DNA of 64,000 nucleotides, from positions 930,001 through 994,000 of the forward strand of contig NZ_MRDM01000014.1 of assembly GCF_002008165.1 (NCBI RefSeq). The letters are read 5' to 3'. Under the pieces are notes generated by a model. It worked only from the letters and a program-made list of their open reading frames with translations. It was not told the origin of the DNA and did not search any database. The DNA comes from Rhizobium laguerreae (GTDB taxonomy: Bacteria > Pseudomonadota > Alphaproteobacteria > Rhizobiales > Rhizobiaceae). A program made the translations under genes and the position numbers. Of this stretch, positions 63,323 through 64,000 are shown in pieces. The number at the start of each line of letters is the position of its first letter. Position 1 is the stretch's first letter.

Positions 63323-64000
63323 ATGCCGAAGCGCCAAGATATCAAATCGATCCTCATCATCGGCGCGGGACCGATCGTTATCGGCCAGGCTTGCGAATTC
63401 GACTATTCCGGCACCCAGGCCTGCAAGGCGCTGAAGGAGGAAGGCTACCGCGTCATCCTCGTCAACTCCAACCCTGCGACGATCATGACCGATCCGGGCC
63501 TTGCCGACGCCACCTATGTCGAGCCCATCACCCCCGAAGTCGTCGCCAAGATCATCGCCAAGGAACGCCCGGATGCGCTGCTGCCGACCATGGGCGGCCA
63601 GACGGCTTTGAATACCGCGCTTTCGCTGAAGCGCATGGGCGTGCTCGACCGCTACAATGTCGAGATGATCGGAGCCAAGCCCGCCGCCATCGACATGGCC
63701 GAGGACCGCGCGCTGTTCCGCGAAGCAATGGCCCGTATCGGGCTGGAAACTCCGCGCTCGATGCTGGCGAACGCCACCGACATCAAGGACCTCGACCGCA
63801 AGACGCACGAGGCCGAGCGCATCAAGCTGCGTGAAAGCCTCTCGGGATCCGACCTCGACAAGGCGCTGGATGAGCTGGAAAACCAGTGGAACCTCGGCGA
63901 GAGCGACCGCAAGCAGCGTTACATGAGCCATGCCATGGCGATTGCCGCCCAGGCGATCGACCATGTCGGCCTGCCCGCCATCATCCGCCCCTCCTTCACG
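63323..64000 (+). CDS. carB: carbamoyl-phosphate synthase large subunit (N-terminal part)
   Basis: The first 226 residues, cut by the window edge. MPKRQDIKSILIIGAGPIVI and the ACEFDYSGTQACKALKEEGY segment are invariant in CarB, as is MGGQTALN. A segment of about 55 residues (THEAERIKLRESLSGSDLDK and following, about 155-210) interrupts the ATP-grasp core relative to E. coli CarB. It assembles carbamoyl phosphate with CarA. No start for any gene between is on its transcript. Confidence 0.97.
   Translation, partial: MPKRQDIKSILIIGAGPIVIGQACEFDYSGTQACKALKEEGYRVILVNSNPATIMTDPGLADATYVEPITPEVVAKIIAKERPDALLPTMGGQTALNTALSLKRMGVLDRYNVEMIGAKPAAIDMAEDRALFREAMARIGLETPRSMLANATDIKDLDRKTHEAERIKLRESLSGSDLDKALDELENQWNLGESDRKQRYMSHAMAIAAQAIDHVGLPAIIRPSFT

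Overview
The window is chromosomal DNA from a Rhizobium of the R. etli / R. leguminosarum group. The evidence is a quorum-sensing locus with the cinR-cinI-cinS arrangement, high-GC coding, rhizobial palindromic intergenic repeats, solute-binding-protein transporters typical of the group, and housekeeping genes (metH, rpoD, dnaG, recQ, carA, carB) of alphaproteobacterial type. No phage, insertion sequence or CRISPR array is visible. Assignments come from reading sequences and remembered family features; no database search was run.

Layout. 1-5.9 kb: a carbohydrate uptake and catabolic locus (MocA-type oxidoreductase, two MalFG-type permeases, binding protein) transcribed leftwards, divergent from a BadF/BcrA-type sugar kinase and a GntR-UTRA regulator. 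A mirrored pair of 18-bp boxes lies in the divergent region. 5.86-6.6 kb: a two-gene toxin-antitoxin module behind a 28-bp perfect palindrome. 6.8-12 kb: metH with a palindromic operator candidate, divergent from an AGE-family epimerase. 12.1-19.9 kb: a leftward operon with a polyamine-type ABC transporter, hydantoin-type racemase, flavin reductase and UPF0303 protein, divergent from an FCD-type GntR regulator. 20-24.3 kb: small unknown genes and a GH38-like DUF5054 protein. 24.4-26.1 kb: cinR, cinI, cinS. 26.2-36.6 kb: a response regulator, tRNA-Ile2(CAU), a microprotein ORF behind a PHO box, and a run of small DUF, secreted and stress-type genes. 36.6-42.3 kb: DUF427, a frameshifted B3/B4 gene, EamA transporter, AraC regulator, APH(3')-like kinase, and a TonB-like DUF930 protein. 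42.6-52.2 kb, leftward: dnaG, recQ, methyltransferase, kbl, tdh, rpoD. 52.6-52.8 kb: a structured, terminator-ending non-coding RNA candidate. 53.8-64 kb: yqeY, carA, efflux pumps (MATE, TetA-like), aldo/keto reductase, zinc peptidase, a frameshifted LytTR membrane gene, and the start of carB.

How the genes work together. Two ABC operons share one architecture: a repeat able to form a stable RNA hairpin sits just after the binding-protein gene and before the permeases. cinR/cinI/cinS form a complete long-chain AHL quorum-sensing unit. tdh and kbl together degrade threonine to glycine and acetyl-CoA. carA and carB encode the two carbamoyl-phosphate synthase subunits but lie 7.6 kb apart. dnaG and rpoD, often neighbours, are separated here by recQ, a methyltransferase, kbl and tdh.

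The most unusual items are the PHO-box microprotein, the four-hairpin RNA candidate at 52.6-52.8 kb, the hybrid Phd/YefM with PemK/MazF-like module, the mirrored boxes at the sugar locus, a tandem pair of small secreted two-cysteine proteins, and two probable single-base frameshifts.
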